A program made the translations under genes and the position numbers. From positions 600,579-664,578 of the forward strand of contig NZ_MRCQ01000001.1 in NCBI RefSeq assembly GCF_002304005.1: 64,000 bases of DNA, given 5' to 3'. Position 1 is the stretch's first letter; every line of letters starts with the position of its first letter. The notes beneath the pieces were generated by a model. The model was not told the origin of the DNA. It was given only the letters and a program-made list of their open reading frames with translations, and made no database searches. This stretch comes from Flavobacterium sp. ACN6 (GTDB lineage Bacteria > Bacteroidota > Bacteroidia > Flavobacteriales > Flavobacteriaceae). Shown here piece after piece: positions 41,717 through 51,909 of this stretch.

Positions 41717-43306
41717 TTAATTTATTAATGGTATTTTTATTATAAAGGTGCTACCTTTTCCTTTTTCGCTTTCAACATATACTTGACCGTTATGGTCTTC
41801 TACAATTCTTTTTACATAAGCCAAACCTAAACCGTGGCCTTTTACATTGTGCAGATCTCCTGTATGCTCTCTATAGAATTTCTCAAAAACTCGCTTTTGA
41901 GCTATCTTACTCATTCCTAGACCGTGATCTCTTATTTTTATCAAAATCATATCTTTTACATTTTCTGTAAAGATTTCGATTTCTGGAACATCTGGTGAAT
42001 ATTTAATGGCATTTTCCAAAATATTAACCAAAACATTGGTAAAGTGCACTTCGTTTATTAAACTCGTTGTTCTTGCAGCATTAAAGTGCTTTACAACAGT
42101 ACCTTTTCGATCTTCTAAAATTAGATTTACATGTTCAATTGCATCATCAATAATATCATGAATTGCAGTTGGTTCTTTGGTGATGTCGAGTTCTCTTTTT
42201 TCCAATTTAGAAATACGAAGAACATTTTCAACCTGTGCATGCATTCTTTTATTCTCATCCCGAATCATTTGAAGGTAACGAAACACTTTTTCTTTATCTT
42301 CAATAATTCTCGGATTCTTGATAGCATCTAATGCTAAATTTATGGTTGCAATTGGAGTTTTAAACTCATGTGTCATATTATTAATAAAATCTGTCTTGAT
42401 CTCAGAAATATGTTTTTGACGCAGTAACTGATTTAATGCACTCGTATAAGCAACGATAATAATTAATGTAAAAACTATCGATAAAATAGTAATACTTAAT
42501 AATTCAGATAAAAGGAATTTCTTTTTATGAGGAAAAGTAACTGATAATTCATATTTACTATTTCCTTCATTATCTGTAAAAACTGGAATACTGTAAGTTG
42601 CTTCTTTATCTAAAGAATGAAATCCATCAGATTTAATCTTCGTTGGGATTCCGTTACTGTATATAGCGAATTCAAACTTAGTTTTAACCTCGTATTCTCC
42701 GAGCTCTTTTTTTAATAACTTATAAAGCTTGTCTCTTGTTATTCTTCCTTCAATTGGAGTTAAGGAGGCAATATCTTTATATTGAATCTGTTGTTGAACT
42801 TTATTTAAAATATCTAAACTTCCCGATTTTTCAAATCTCTGATCAGGAATTATACTTTGACCTAAATTATTATTATCAATACCGTTGTCGTTATTGTAAA
42901 CCTCTGTTACTCTTTTTGAACTGAAATTTTTAAAACGCTCATTACTGAATTTTTTATTAAAAATAGAACCGCTGATATCATAATCTTCCGATGTCAATGT
43001 ACTAGAATAAACGATTGTTTTATTCGTTTTAGTGTTTCTTTGTACATAAAGTACTTCTAGTAAATCTTCTTTTTTTGGAATTTTACCCGTACTATCTTTT
43101 ATACGGTTGTATTTGTCGTAGAAACTGTACTCTTCTTGTTGTTCCAGTTTGTCTGCAACATTTCCAATAACTTGAGTAACGTGGTATTTAAATTGTTCTT
43201 CATTATTCTTGAACGAAGAATTGAACCAAAATACCTGTACCAGAATTATCCCGATTAAGGACAAACTCATCAATAAAACAAGTATTCTAAAAAATAATTT
43301 ATTCAT
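41717..43306 (-). CDS. rprX: Sensor histidine kinase (RprX-like)
   Basis: 529 residues. TM1 at about 6-27, a periplasmic sensor region of about 240 residues, TM2 at about 267-290. HisKA domain with MTHEFKTPIATINLALDAI (phospho-His), then the ATPase domain with N-box NILENAIKYSP, G1 RDHGLGMS and G2 GHGLGLAYVK. It phosphorylates the adjacent response regulator. Inner membrane. It lies in one run with coaE and a glycosyltransferase upstream. Confidence 0.92.
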   Translation of the reverse strand: MNKLFFRILVLLMSLSLIGIILVQVFWFNSSFKNNEEQFKYHVTQVIGNVADKLEQQEEYSFYDKYNRIKDSTGKIPKKEDLLEVLYVQRNTKTNKTIVYSSTLTSEDYDISGSIFNKKFSNERFKNFSSKRVTEVYNNDNGIDNNNLGQSIIPDQRFEKSGSLDILNKVQQQIQYKDIASLTPIEGRITRDKLYKLLKKELGEYEVKTKFEFAIYSNGIPTKIKSDGFHSLDKEATYSIPVFTDNEGNSKYELSVTFPHKKKFLLSELLSITILSIVFTLIIIVAYTSALNQLLRQKHISEIKTDFINNMTHEFKTPIATINLALDAIKNPRIIEDKEKVFRYLQMIRDENKRMHAQVENVLRISKLEKRELDITKEPTAIHDIIDDAIEHVNLILEDRKGTVVKHFNAARTTSLINEVHFTNVLVNILENAIKYSPDVPEIEIFTENVKDMILIKIRDHGLGMSKIAQKRVFEKFYREHTGDLHNVKGHGLGLAYVKRIVEDHNGQVYVESEKGKGSTFIIKIPLIN

Positions 43307-43365
43307 CGAAACAAAATTAATATTTTAACAATATACTAAATAATACATTAACCAAATATTAACAT

Positions 43366-43962
43366 TTAAGACTGATTTTGTTTTATATTCAAAATTTTAA
43401 GAATTTTAACAACTTCTTCTTTAGCAACTTTAAGATTATCGTTATTAATCACGAAATTACTCATAGAAATTCGTTTTTCGTCATCCCACTGCATTTTCAT
43501 CCTGCTTAAAACTTGCTCTCTTGTCGTCTTATCTCTCTCAATAACTCGCTTAATTCTTATTTCTTCCGGAGCCGTAATTGTTATAATTATGTCACATTCT
43601 TTATAACGCCCGCTTTCAAATAAAATAGCAGCTTCATAGATAACATAATCAAATTTTTTATACTCCTGAATCCACAATTCAAAATCATGTTTTACCGCTG
43701 GATGCACAATTGTATTTAACTTTGCTAATTGTTCTTTATCATTAAAAACTATCTGAGCTAATTTTGCCCGATTTAAAATTTCTCCATCGAAAATGTCTTG
43801 GCCAAATGCAGTTTTTATTTCATTAATTATAAAAGCTGACTGCATTACTCTCTTGGCTCCATCATCGGCTATATAAACAGGAATTCCCAATTCTGCAAAA
43901 TAGTTTGCGATAGTTGTTTTACCACTCCCAATTCCGCCTGTAAGACCAATAACTTTTGTCAT
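43366..43962 (-). CDS. coaE: Dephospho-CoA kinase
   Basis: 198 residues. P-loop IGLTGGIGSGKTTIANYF at 5-22, then IYEAAILFESGRY near residue 108. It phosphorylates dephospho-CoA in the last step of CoA synthesis. It starts two bases after the glycosyltransferase gene ends, so they are co-transcribed. coaBC lies in the neighbouring operon. Confidence 0.95.
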   Translation of the reverse strand: MTKVIGLTGGIGSGKTTIANYFAELGIPVYIADDGAKRVMQSAFIINEIKTAFGQDIFDGEILNRAKLAQIVFNDKEQLAKLNTIVHPAVKHDFELWIQEYKKFDYVIYEAAILFESGRYKECDIIITITAPEEIRIKRVIERDKTTREQVLSRMKMQWDDEKRISMSNFVINNDNLKVAKEEVVKILKILNIKQNQS

Positions 43963-43964
43963 TC

Positions 43965-44963
43965 TTATACTTTAAAAAACATACGAGGAAAAGCTTCTTG
44001 AGGTTTCTTTTTTAATAAAATTACTTTTATAAAAGATTTTAAAAATCCTGTTCCGTAACCAAAGAATTGTTTCCAGACTGCAATTACAGAAAGATATCCA
44101 ATTTTAATACTTTTATTTTGAATACTTGCTGTAAGAAAAATTATAACGAAATATACGAAATATAATTGTAATAAAATATCAATATTAAAAATTAACAATA
44201 AAAAAGCTAATAATAAACCTATTATAAAGACCGTTGGAAAGAAGAAAGTAAGCTTATTATGTTCTGGATACCAGCTGTTTAAAATTGGTCTTGCTATACC
44301 AAATTTTTTCACTTGAATAGAGAATTTTTCCCAGTCAATTCGACGTTTATGATACACATAAGCCTCAGAAAACAGTCTGGTTTCGAATCCTAAATTCCAT
44401 AAACGGATAGATAAATCGGGATCTTCGCCCGGATGAATGTTTCCAAAACCTTTTGAAGCTTCAAAAGCTTTCTTAGAAATTCCCATATTGAAACTTCTTG
44501 GCTGGAATTTATTTATCTTTTCAGAACCACCACGAATTCCTCCTGTTGTAAGAAACGAAGTCATTGCAAAATTAATTGCTTTTTGAATATCAGAAAAACT
44601 ATCTAAAGCTTTATCCGGCCCTCCAAAACAATCTACATATTCTCTGTTCAATTCTTTACGAACTTCTGTCAAATAGTTGGAAGGGATAATACAATCTGAA
44701 TCAAAAATGATAAAATAATCCCCTCTCGCCTTTTGCATTCCAAAATTTCTGGAATCTCCAGGTCCCGAATTTTCTTTAAAATAATAGGATATATTTAATT
44801 TCCCCTGATAATTCATCACAACATCTCGGCAAGGAATTGAAGATCCATCTTCGACAAGAACAATTTCAAAAGCTTCATTATAATCAGATTTTGAGAGACT
44901 TTCTAAAAGTTCATCAACTTCATCTGGACGATTATACACGGGTATAATTAAGGAAAAAATCAT
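43965..44963 (-). CDS. GT2 family glycosyltransferase with C-terminal membrane helices
   Basis: 332 residues from the ATG at 44961-44963; the TTG at 45005 would put 14 residues before the usual FSLIIPVYNRPDEV opening. GT-A fold with the nucleotide-sugar DxD-type motif IIFDSDCIIPS near residue 90, then GEDPDLSIRLW near 190. Hydrophobic segments at about 242-285 anchor it in the inner membrane. It probably makes a cell-envelope glycan; donor and acceptor unknown. First gene of the run to coaE and rprXY. Confidence 0.87.
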   Translation of the reverse strand: MIFSLIIPVYNRPDEVDELLESLSKSDYNEAFEIVLVEDGSSIPCRDVVMNYQGKLNISYYFKENSGPGDSRNFGMQKARGDYFIIFDSDCIIPSNYLTEVRKELNREYVDCFGGPDKALDSFSDIQKAINFAMTSFLTTGGIRGGSEKINKFQPRSFNMGISKKAFEASKGFGNIHPGEDPDLSIRLWNLGFETRLFSEAYVYHKRRIDWEKFSIQVKKFGIARPILNSWYPEHNKLTFFFPTVFIIGLLLAFLLLIFNIDILLQLYFVYFVIIFLTASIQNKSIKIGYLSVIAVWKQFFGYGTGFLKSFIKVILLKKKPQEAFPRMFFKV

Positions 44964-45034
44964 AGCAGAATGCGCGTTATTAAAGGGTATATTTTTTAAG
45001 TTCAAAATTTTAACAAAGATATGCTATATTAACA

Positions 45035-45067
45035 AAAAAACCATCAACTTTCGATTGATGGTTTTTT
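45035..45067 (-). terminator. Terminator after fabV
   Basis: AAAAAACCATCAA and TTGATGGTTTTTT form a 13-bp stem with a 7-base loop. It ends the bamD-to-fabV operon. Confidence 0.85.
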
Positions 45068-45089
45068 GTTTACTAGTAAGTAAATATTG

Positions 45090-46280
45090 TTATTTGATAC
45101 TTTCGATTTCAACAACTTCGTTTGCTTCTGCAGTATAATCAACACCAGCAAATTCGAATCCGAATAAATTTAAGAAATCATTTCTATAACCTGCAAGATC
45201 ACCAAGTTCTGGTAATGTTTCTGTAGTTGCTTCTAACCAAAGTTTTGCTACTTTAGCCTGAACATCATCACGCATTTCCCAGTCGTCAATTCTAATTCTT
45301 CCTTTTTCGTCTACAGGAACTTCAGAACCATTGTATAATCTGTCTTGGAATAAACGTTGAATCTGCTCGATACAACCTTCGTGGATTCCTTCTTCTTTCA
45401 TAATTTTATATAAAAGAGAAATATATAATGGAATTACCGGAATTGCAGAACTCGCTTGCGTTACTAAAGCTTTATTTACAGAAACATAAGCTTTTCCTCC
45501 AATAGATTTTAAAGAATCTGCTATAGTAAACGCTGTAGCTTCTAAATGATCTTTTGCGCGGCCAATAGTTCCTTTACGGTAAACTGCCTCTGTTAAAGAT
45601 GGCCCGATGTAAGAATAAGCAACAGTTGTAGCTCCTTCTGCTAATAAATTTTCATTTTTTAAAGCATCAATCCACATTGTCCAGTCTTCACCACCCATAA
45701 CAGCAACTGTATTCTCAATATCTTCTTCGTTAGCTGGAGCAATAGAAACTTCAGAAACTTTTCCTGTATGAAAATCAACTGTTTTGTTTGTAAAAGTTTG
45801 TCCAATTGGCTTTAAAACTGAACGATGCGTAACACCTGTATTTGGATTTGTACGTACTGGTGAAGCTAAACTATAAATAATAAGATCAACTTGCCCTAAA
45901 TCAGCTTTGATTAAATCAAGAGTTTCTCTTTTTATTTCGTTAGAAAACGCATCTCCATTAATACTTTTTGCATACAAACCTGCTTTATGAGCTTCTTTTT
46001 CAAATGCTGCAGAATTATACCATCCTGGAGAAGCTGTTTTTCCTTCAACCGGTGGTTTTTCAAAGAACACTCCAATTGTTGCTGCACCAGAACCAAAAGC
46101 ACTAGTAATTCTTGAAGCTAATCCGAAACCTGTTGAAGCACCAATTACTAAAACTTTTTTAGGTCCAGCAATTTCTCCTTTAGATTTTACATATTCGATT
46201 TGATTTTTAACATTTTGCTCAGCTCCCTTTGGGTGGGCAGTCAAACAAATAAATCCTCTCATTCTAGGTTCTATAATCAT
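45090..46280 (-). CDS. fabV: Trans-2-enoyl-ACP/CoA reductase FabV
   Basis: 396 residues. The N-terminus MIIEPRMRGFICLTAHPKG and VLVIGASTGFGLASRI (about 43-58), then SYIGPSLTEAVYRKGTIGRAK near 225, are FabV signatures. NADH-dependent reduction of the enoyl double bond, the last step of the fatty-acid elongation cycle. FabV is naturally less sensitive to triclosan than FabI. Last gene of the bamD operon. Confidence 0.95.
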   Translation of the reverse strand: MIIEPRMRGFICLTAHPKGAEQNVKNQIEYVKSKGEIAGPKKVLVIGASTGFGLASRITSAFGSGAATIGVFFEKPPVEGKTASPGWYNSAAFEKEAHKAGLYAKSINGDAFSNEIKRETLDLIKADLGQVDLIIYSLASPVRTNPNTGVTHRSVLKPIGQTFTNKTVDFHTGKVSEVSIAPANEEDIENTVAVMGGEDWTMWIDALKNENLLAEGATTVAYSYIGPSLTEAVYRKGTIGRAKDHLEATAFTIADSLKSIGGKAYVSVNKALVTQASSAIPVIPLYISLLYKIMKEEGIHEGCIEQIQRLFQDRLYNGSEVPVDEKGRIRIDDWEMRDDVQAKVAKLWLEATTETLPELGDLAGYRNDFLNLFGFEFAGVDYTAEANEVVEIESIK

Positions 46281-46303
46281 CTTGCAATTATTTTTTTTTT
46301 GTA

Positions 46304-46825
46304 TTATTTCAATTTCAATTTTAATTTTTCAAAAATAGACATTTTATCCTTAACCCTTTTCATATTGGCATTCATATTGTCAATAAAATTTGGGTTCAAA
46401 GCATTTTTAGTCGCCGCTTTATAATAATGATAAGCTGTTATATATTCGCTTTCATATTCAGCCATTCTTCCTAATTCACTGTTATAAGTAGAATTATCAG
46501 CATTTTCTAAATTAGCCAAAGTAAAATTAATATGTTCTTTTGCTTCGTTGTATCGGCCAATATCAATCAATAAATAAGTATAATTTAAATATGGCGCTGG
46601 ATATTTAGGATCAAACTTCATTGCCAGTTTGTAATGATAAATTCCTTTATCATAATCACTCAATTTATTATAATAAATCCATCCTAAATGATTATGGGCT
46701 TTTCCAAAATCAGGATATTGAGATAAAATTTCTTCTAACAGCTCTTTTCCATCTGCAGAATTTCCTTCAGAAATTAATGCATCTGCTTTTATAAATTGAT
46801 TTTCGTAAAAACTTAAACTTTCCAT
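46304..46825 (-). CDS. TPR protein downstream of recN
   Basis: 173 residues. Three or four TPR units (KAHNHLGWIYYNKLSDYDKG, APYLNYTYLLIDIGRYNEA, ELGRMAEYESEYITAYHYY) and a short basic end. Cytoplasmic scaffold-like protein of unknown partner. It starts nine bases after recN ends, in the same operon. Confidence 0.82.
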   Translation of the reverse strand: MESLSFYENQFIKADALISEGNSADGKELLEEILSQYPDFGKAHNHLGWIYYNKLSDYDKGIYHYKLAMKFDPKYPAPYLNYTYLLIDIGRYNEAKEHINFTLANLENADNSTYNSELGRMAEYESEYITAYHYYKAATKNALNPNFIDNMNANMKRVKDKMSIFEKLKLKLK

Positions 46826-46834
46826 TTCTCTGTT

Positions 46835-48487
46835 TTAATTCAGTAATTGTTTTGCGTGATTCAGAGCCGAATCAGAAATATTTGCTCCAGATAACATTTG
46901 GGCAATTTCTAAAATACGATCTTCCTGTGACAAAAGTTTTAACTCAGACTGCGTATCGTCTCCAACCGTAGATTTTGAAACTTTAAAATGAGAATCTCCT
47001 TTTGCTGCAATCTGCGGTAAGTGCGTAATGGCAAATATCTGCATAGCAGCACTCATTTCTTTCATAATTTCTCCCATCCTAATTGCAATTTCTCCAGAAA
47101 CTCCAGTGTCAATTTCGTCAAAAATAAGGGTTGGTAATTTTGAATATTTAGCTAAGATTGCTTTTACAGCAAGCATAATACGAGACATTTCTCCACCAGA
47201 AGCCACTTTTTTCAACAAACCAAAATCGGTTCCTTTATTGGCAGAAAACAAAAATTGCAATTCGTCTTTGCCATTTTGAAAATAAGTTTCTGATGGCAGT
47301 AATTCCATTTTAAAACGAACATTTGGCATTCCTAAAGTCTCTAAAATCGAAATTAGTTGTTCTGACAATTTCGGAATAGCATTTACTCTATTTTGATGAA
47401 TCTGAACAGCATATTTATCAAGTTCAATAGTTTTTTCCTCTATAATTTTAGACAAAGAAGCTATTTCTTCATCCATATTATCGAGTTCCAATAGACTATT
47501 TCCTAAATCGGCCTGAATTTGAAGCAGACCATCAACAGAATCTACCTGATGTTTTTTCTGCAGATTGTAAATCAATTGTAATTTTTGATTTACCAATTCT
47601 AATTGCGCCGGATCATTTAATAGTTTTTCAGAAGAATTTTCTATTTCTTTTGAAATATCATCAAATTCAATTGACAGACTTGTGATTCTTTCAAATAAAT
47701 TTTGATATTCAGCTGAAAACGGAGCCACTTTTTGCAATGCCGTTTTAATTTCATTCAAATTATGAAAAACACCAAATTGCTCTTCATTCGCAAGTACTAA
47801 TGACTTATCAAGAGATTCTTTGATTATTTCAACGTTGTTCAGTTTTTCATAATCACTTTCTAACTCTTCCTGTTCCCCAGATTTTAATTGTGCTGCAACC
47901 AATTCATTCAACAAAAACGTATGGTATTCTTGTTCTTTTCCAGAATCACTTTGTTTTTTAAGTAAAGCGTTCCATTTTGATTTATCTGATTTATACGATT
48001 TAAGCAGTTTTTGATATTCTGCAATAACGTCTGCGTTATTTGCAATGGCATCAATAATCTTAAATTGTACATTTTCATCTGATAATTCTTGTGTTTGCTG
48101 CTGCGAATGAATATCAATTAAATACAAACTCAAGTCTTGCAGTTCTTGAAGATTTACTGGACTGTCATTTATAAAAGCGCGAGATTTTCCAGAAGGCAAA
48201 ATTTCACGTCTAATGATTGTTTCGTCTTCATAATCGAGATCATTAGCTTCGAAAAAATCTTTTAAATTGTATTTAGAAATCTCAAAATGCGCTTCAATTA
48301 CACATTTTTCTTCTTTATTTTTCAAAGAAGTAAGATCTGCCCTTTTACCTAAAACAAGGCCAATTGCGCCTAAAATAATTGATTTACCCGCACCTGTCTC
48401 ACCTGTAATTATAGAAAAACCTTTAGAAAAATCTATTGCTAATTTTTCAATAAGAGCATAATTTTTAATTGACAGTGACGTAATCAT
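46835..48487 (-). CDS. recN: DNA repair ATPase RecN
   Basis: 550 residues, SMC-like. Walker A SIITGETGAGKSIIL at about 28-42, a coiled-coil middle (about 150-370), signature VASGGEMSRIMLAV near residue 430 and Walker B LPTLIFDEIDTG near 463. It acts in double-strand break repair. Starts 57 bases after porD. Confidence 0.95.
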   Translation of the reverse strand: MITSLSIKNYALIEKLAIDFSKGFSIITGETGAGKSIILGAIGLVLGKRADLTSLKNKEEKCVIEAHFEISKYNLKDFFEANDLDYEDETIIRREILPSGKSRAFINDSPVNLQELQDLSLYLIDIHSQQQTQELSDENVQFKIIDAIANNADVIAEYQKLLKSYKSDKSKWNALLKKQSDSGKEQEYHTFLLNELVAAQLKSGEQEELESDYEKLNNVEIIKESLDKSLVLANEEQFGVFHNLNEIKTALQKVAPFSAEYQNLFERITSLSIEFDDISKEIENSSEKLLNDPAQLELVNQKLQLIYNLQKKHQVDSVDGLLQIQADLGNSLLELDNMDEEIASLSKIIEEKTIELDKYAVQIHQNRVNAIPKLSEQLISILETLGMPNVRFKMELLPSETYFQNGKDELQFLFSANKGTDFGLLKKVASGGEMSRIMLAVKAILAKYSKLPTLIFDEIDTGVSGEIAIRMGEIMKEMSAAMQIFAITHLPQIAAKGDSHFKVSKSTVGDDTQSELKLLSQEDRILEIAQMLSGANISDSALNHAKQLLN

Positions 48488-48544
48488 AGGGCAATTTTGT
48501 AAAAATAAAGATTAAAGTAAGTTTTTTTTTAAATTGATGACAGA

Positions 48545-49429
48545 CTAATATTTAATCTGTGACCATTTAGTAGAATTTAACGGAGAAACTTTATTCAAGA
48601 CATCTGTTAAATCTGTAATAGTAATACTTGGTCCGCCAGAGAAAATAGAAACAATTTCATCTGATTTTGCATCAAAGAAAACCCGGGTTATAAACGCATT
48701 TGGTTTAACCGAATTTAATTTACCGATAAGCAATAATGAAGATTTTATTTTTTCTTTTGAAGTTTTTAAATCCGAGCTCATCCCGTCTAATCCTGTATGA
48801 TAAGCGTACATAGTCTGGCGTAAATCGCTGTAAGTAGGCGCAATCATATCGTTAATTAAATAATAACGATTCTGAATTCCATCTGCCTGGCTCCAGCCTT
48901 TAAATCCGCCTTGCTGTGCTACATTGGCAATATTTTGCGCTGTTTGTAGATATTGATTACCGGCTCCCATTTGAAAAGTATCTGCATCCATACCTAAAAT
49001 CAAATAGCAGTAAAAAGAGACAACAGAAACTAAATTCGAATCGTAAGTTGTTGGATTAAACAATAATGGTTCGTATTCTGTATATCTAAAATTAAAATCT
49101 TTGTCGTTATAATTTAAAACTGGTGAAGAATAAGTAGAATTAAAAATCAATCTTGAAGACTGAACCTGAATAGTTCCCGTAAACTGATCTGAACTGTTAG
49201 ACGATAAAGTGATATACATCGAACAGTTAATTCTTTCGTTTTGTTTTAAAATTGATCCCGTCCAATCTGTTTTATTTACAAACTCGGACAAAGAAGTCTG
49301 AAGCGTCTTAAAAACCTGATTATTTGGGTTCGTAAGTCGTTCTGTATTAATAGTCACTGTACAGTTTAGCTGTTGTGCTTGTACAAAACCAAAGCTTAAA
49401 AACACCAATAACGTAACTATCTTGTTCAT
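48545..49429 (-). CDS. porD: DUF4835 family protein, T9SS-associated PorD
   Basis: 294 residues. Signal peptide MNKIVTLLVFLSFGFVQA. The mature part starts QQLNCTVTINTERLTNPN with NQVFKTLQTSLSEFVNKTDWT, the DUF4835 pattern; members of this family are annotated as type IX secretion protein PorD. Periplasmic or outer-membrane-associated. It lies between coaBC and recN, a position that, as far as I recall, is conserved in Flavobacteriia. The name rests on family memory. Confidence 0.82.
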   Translation of the reverse strand: MNKIVTLLVFLSFGFVQAQQLNCTVTINTERLTNPNNQVFKTLQTSLSEFVNKTDWTGSILKQNERINCSMYITLSSNSSDQFTGTIQVQSSRLIFNSTYSSPVLNYNDKDFNFRYTEYEPLLFNPTTYDSNLVSVVSFYCYLILGMDADTFQMGAGNQYLQTAQNIANVAQQGGFKGWSQADGIQNRYYLINDMIAPTYSDLRQTMYAYHTGLDGMSSDLKTSKEKIKSSLLLIGKLNSVKPNAFITRVFFDAKSDEIVSIFSGGPSITITDLTDVLNKVSPLNSTKWSQIKY

Positions 49430-49501
49430 AATCTCTAAACATTTAAATTTTATAACACAGATTGTTTTCCAATCTATGTTTCGGCGTATATTTTTAATCT
49501 A

Positions 49502-50713
49502 CTATTTTGAAAAATGCAGAATCACTTTATTCAAAATATCAGCCGCAACAGATTCTTTTGATTTTAATTCCATAGGTTCAATTTCAAAATTTTTATCAAT
49601 AAATGTTACTTTATTGGTTTCTTTTTTAAAACCAGCACCTTTATCTTGTAAGGAATTTAAAACAATCAAATCTAAGTTTTTTTTCTGAATTTTCAACTTA
49701 GCATTCTCAATTTCATTTTCAGTTTCTAATGCAAATCCAATTAAAAACTGCTCTTTTTTAATAGCTCCTAAAGAAGACAATATATCTTTTGTCTTTTCAA
49801 GTTCTATAGAAAACTCAGCTGCAGTTTTTTTAATCTTTTGATCTGCAACAAATTTTGGTCTGTAATCTGCAACAGCAGCGGCCGCAATAGCCGCATCAAC
49901 ATCATTAAAATACAAATGACAAGCATCGTACATTTCCTGAGCAGAAACAACGTCTATAACTTTCACCAAAGCATTTTTAGCTTTGTAATGCGTTGGACCA
50001 GCAACTAAAAACACTTCTGCACCTAAACTCGCCGCTTCATTAGCAATATCAAACCCCATTTTTCCTGAAGAATGATTTCCTATAAAACGTACGGGATCTA
50101 TTGCTTCGTATGTTGGTCCTGCAGTAACTAGTATTTTTTTTCCTTTTAAAGGTAGTTTACTCTCTAAATCAGCTTCTAAGAAAGCAATTATATTTTCAGG
50201 TTCTGCCATTCGGCCTTCACCAGACAAACCGCTTGCCAATTCTCCATTTTCAGCTGGAATCATAATGTTTCCAAACTGTTTTAAAGAAGCAAAACTGGAT
50301 AAAGTTGAAGGATGTTTGTACATATCCAAGTCCATTGCAGGTGCAAAATAGACCGGACATTTTGCTGATAAATATGCCGCAATTAAAAGATTATCGCAGT
50401 TTCCTGTGGTCATTTTAGATAATGTATTTGCAGTCGCAGGCGCAATCAGCATAATATCAGCCCATAAGGCCAATTCTACGTGATTATTCCAAACTGCTTC
50501 TTCATCATCTTGATTAAAGAAACTTGAATGTACAGGATTTTTTGATAAAGTAGATAATGTAAGAGGGGTTACAAAATCCTTAGAAGCAGGTGTCATTATC
50601 ACTTGGACATGTGCACCTGCTTTTATAAAAAGTCGTACTAATGTGGCTGTTTTATACGCTGCTATTCCACCGGAAACACCCAGTAAAATATTTTTCCCGT
50701 TTAAAACTGACAT
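49502..50713 (-). CDS. coaBC: Phosphopantothenoylcysteine synthase/decarboxylase
   Basis: 403 residues. CoaC flavoprotein half at about 1-185 (GVSGGIAAYKTATLVRL, WNNHVELALWAD with the active-site His, PAMDLDMY). CoaB half at about 190-400 (VTAGPTYEAIDPVRFIGNHS, GKMGFDIANEA). It makes 4'-phosphopantetheine from phosphopantothenate. It starts seven bases after rpoZ ends. Confidence 0.95.
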   Translation of the reverse strand: MSVLNGKNILLGVSGGIAAYKTATLVRLFIKAGAHVQVIMTPASKDFVTPLTLSTLSKNPVHSSFFNQDDEEAVWNNHVELALWADIMLIAPATANTLSKMTTGNCDNLLIAAYLSAKCPVYFAPAMDLDMYKHPSTLSSFASLKQFGNIMIPAENGELASGLSGEGRMAEPENIIAFLEADLESKLPLKGKKILVTAGPTYEAIDPVRFIGNHSSGKMGFDIANEAASLGAEVFLVAGPTHYKAKNALVKVIDVVSAQEMYDACHLYFNDVDAAIAAAAVADYRPKFVADQKIKKTAAEFSIELEKTKDILSSLGAIKKEQFLIGFALETENEIENAKLKIQKKNLDLIVLNSLQDKGAGFKKETNKVTFIDKNFEIEPMELKSKESVAADILNKVILHFSK

Positions 50714-50720
50714 GGTACTA

Positions 50721-51038
50721 TTATTTGTTTGAACTTCTGTGGTAAGTTTTACCGTCTAACCATTCTTGAACAGCTAAAGCGTGTGGTTTTGGTAATTTTT
50801 CGTAAAATTTAGAAACTTCGATTTGTTCTTTATTTTCAAAAACTTCTTCTAGACTATCATTATAAGTAGCAAACTCTTCTAATTTTTCAGTCAATTCTTT
50901 TTTAATCTCAGAATTAATTTGATTTGCTCTTTTAGCCATAATGGTAATTGCCTCATACACATTTCCTGTTGGCTCTTCAATAACTGTTTTATTGTAAGTT
51001 ACTGTGTTAACAGGAGCATTCGTCTTTTTTAAATCCAT
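50721..51038 (-). CDS. rpoZ: RNA polymerase omega subunit, Bacteroidota type
   Basis: 105 residues. NTVTYNKTVIEEPTGNVYEAITIMAKRANQI carries the omega helix (YEAITIMAKRANQI). The C-terminal half is specific to Bacteroidota. It stabilises the beta' subunit. It sits between bamD and coaBC in the same operon. Confidence 0.92.
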   Translation of the reverse strand: MDLKKTNAPVNTVTYNKTVIEEPTGNVYEAITIMAKRANQINSEIKKELTEKLEEFATYNDSLEEVFENKEQIEVSKFYEKLPKPHALAVQEWLDGKTYHRSSNK

Positions 51039-51047
51039 GACTTTATT

Positions 51048-51842
51048 TTATTTAGTAAATTTTTGTAAATCTGTTTCAACTCTGGCATTCATTTCTTCTG
51101 CCTTAACTTTGTATTTTGTATCGCTTTTAAACTTAATTAAGTTTCCGTAAGCTGCTTTAGCAACATTTAGACGCTCTTCCATTTTTGAAGGCACGCTATT
51201 GATTGCCAGTTGATATGCTGAATCATATTTATAAAACAACGCATCTTCTTTAAAAGGTGTTCCAGGATAATCAGCGATAAAATTATCAAAAGCTACTAAA
51301 GCTGATTTATAATCTGAAATTGTATTGTAACCTTTAGCATTTTCGTATGCTTTTTTCTCTAATTTACCATTTAACAGCTGCACCGTTTCATTTGCCTGAG
51401 CAACATATTCTGAATTTGGATAATTATCAATAAAAGCTTGTAATTTTTCTAATGCTTTTAATGTATCTGTTTGATCCAGACTGTAAACAGGAGCTAATTT
51501 TGAATAACTGTAAGCCCCTAAAAATGCTGCTTCCTGTACTTTTTCACTTCGCGGATAACCCGAAACGAAAGATTCAAACTGATAACCAGCTAAATAGTAT
51601 TGTTTCGTTTTATAATAAGACTGTGAAAACATATAAAACAACTTTTCTGCCTGAGGTTTTCCTCTATAAGATGTCGCTAATTGTTCGAAAAGACGAATCG
51701 CTTTTGAATATTTTCCGGCATCATACATTTTTGTTGCCATGTCAAATTTTGCTGCGACATCTTCATTTTTTAATGCTTTTTGATACTCTCCACAAGAACA
51801 AAAAAGGGCTACAACAATTAACAGCGATACTATTCTTTTCAT
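51048..51842 (-). CDS. bamD: Outer-membrane assembly lipoprotein BamD
   Basis: 264 residues from the ATG at 51840-51842; the frame upstream to 51893 runs through a hairpin and lacks a signal peptide. Lipobox LFCSC near residue 14-18. Five TPR-like units (FDMATKMYDAGKYSKAIRLF, LFYMFSQSYYKTKQYYLAG, and so on), as in BamD/YfiO. Part of the BAM complex that inserts beta-barrels in the outer membrane. First gene of the operon. Confidence 0.93.
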   Translation of the reverse strand: MKRIVSLLIVVALFCSCGEYQKALKNEDVAAKFDMATKMYDAGKYSKAIRLFEQLATSYRGKPQAEKLFYMFSQSYYKTKQYYLAGYQFESFVSGYPRSEKVQEAAFLGAYSYSKLAPVYSLDQTDTLKALEKLQAFIDNYPNSEYVAQANETVQLLNGKLEKKAYENAKGYNTISDYKSALVAFDNFIADYPGTPFKEDALFYKYDSAYQLAINSVPSKMEERLNVAKAAYGNLIKFKSDTKYKVKAEEMNARVETDLQKFTK

Positions 51843-51892
51843 TTTCTTACTTTTATTATGATCTCTCAGACAATTATGCCAAAGCAAAATCA

Positions 51893-51908
51893 CACCGAAG
51901 TTTCGGTG
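51893..51908 (-). promoter_or_regulatory. Hairpin at the 5' end of the bamD transcript
   Basis: CACCGAA, GT, TTCGGTG: a perfect 7-bp stem that lies at the predicted transcript start. It may stabilise the message. Confidence 0.45.
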
Positions 51909-51909
51909 G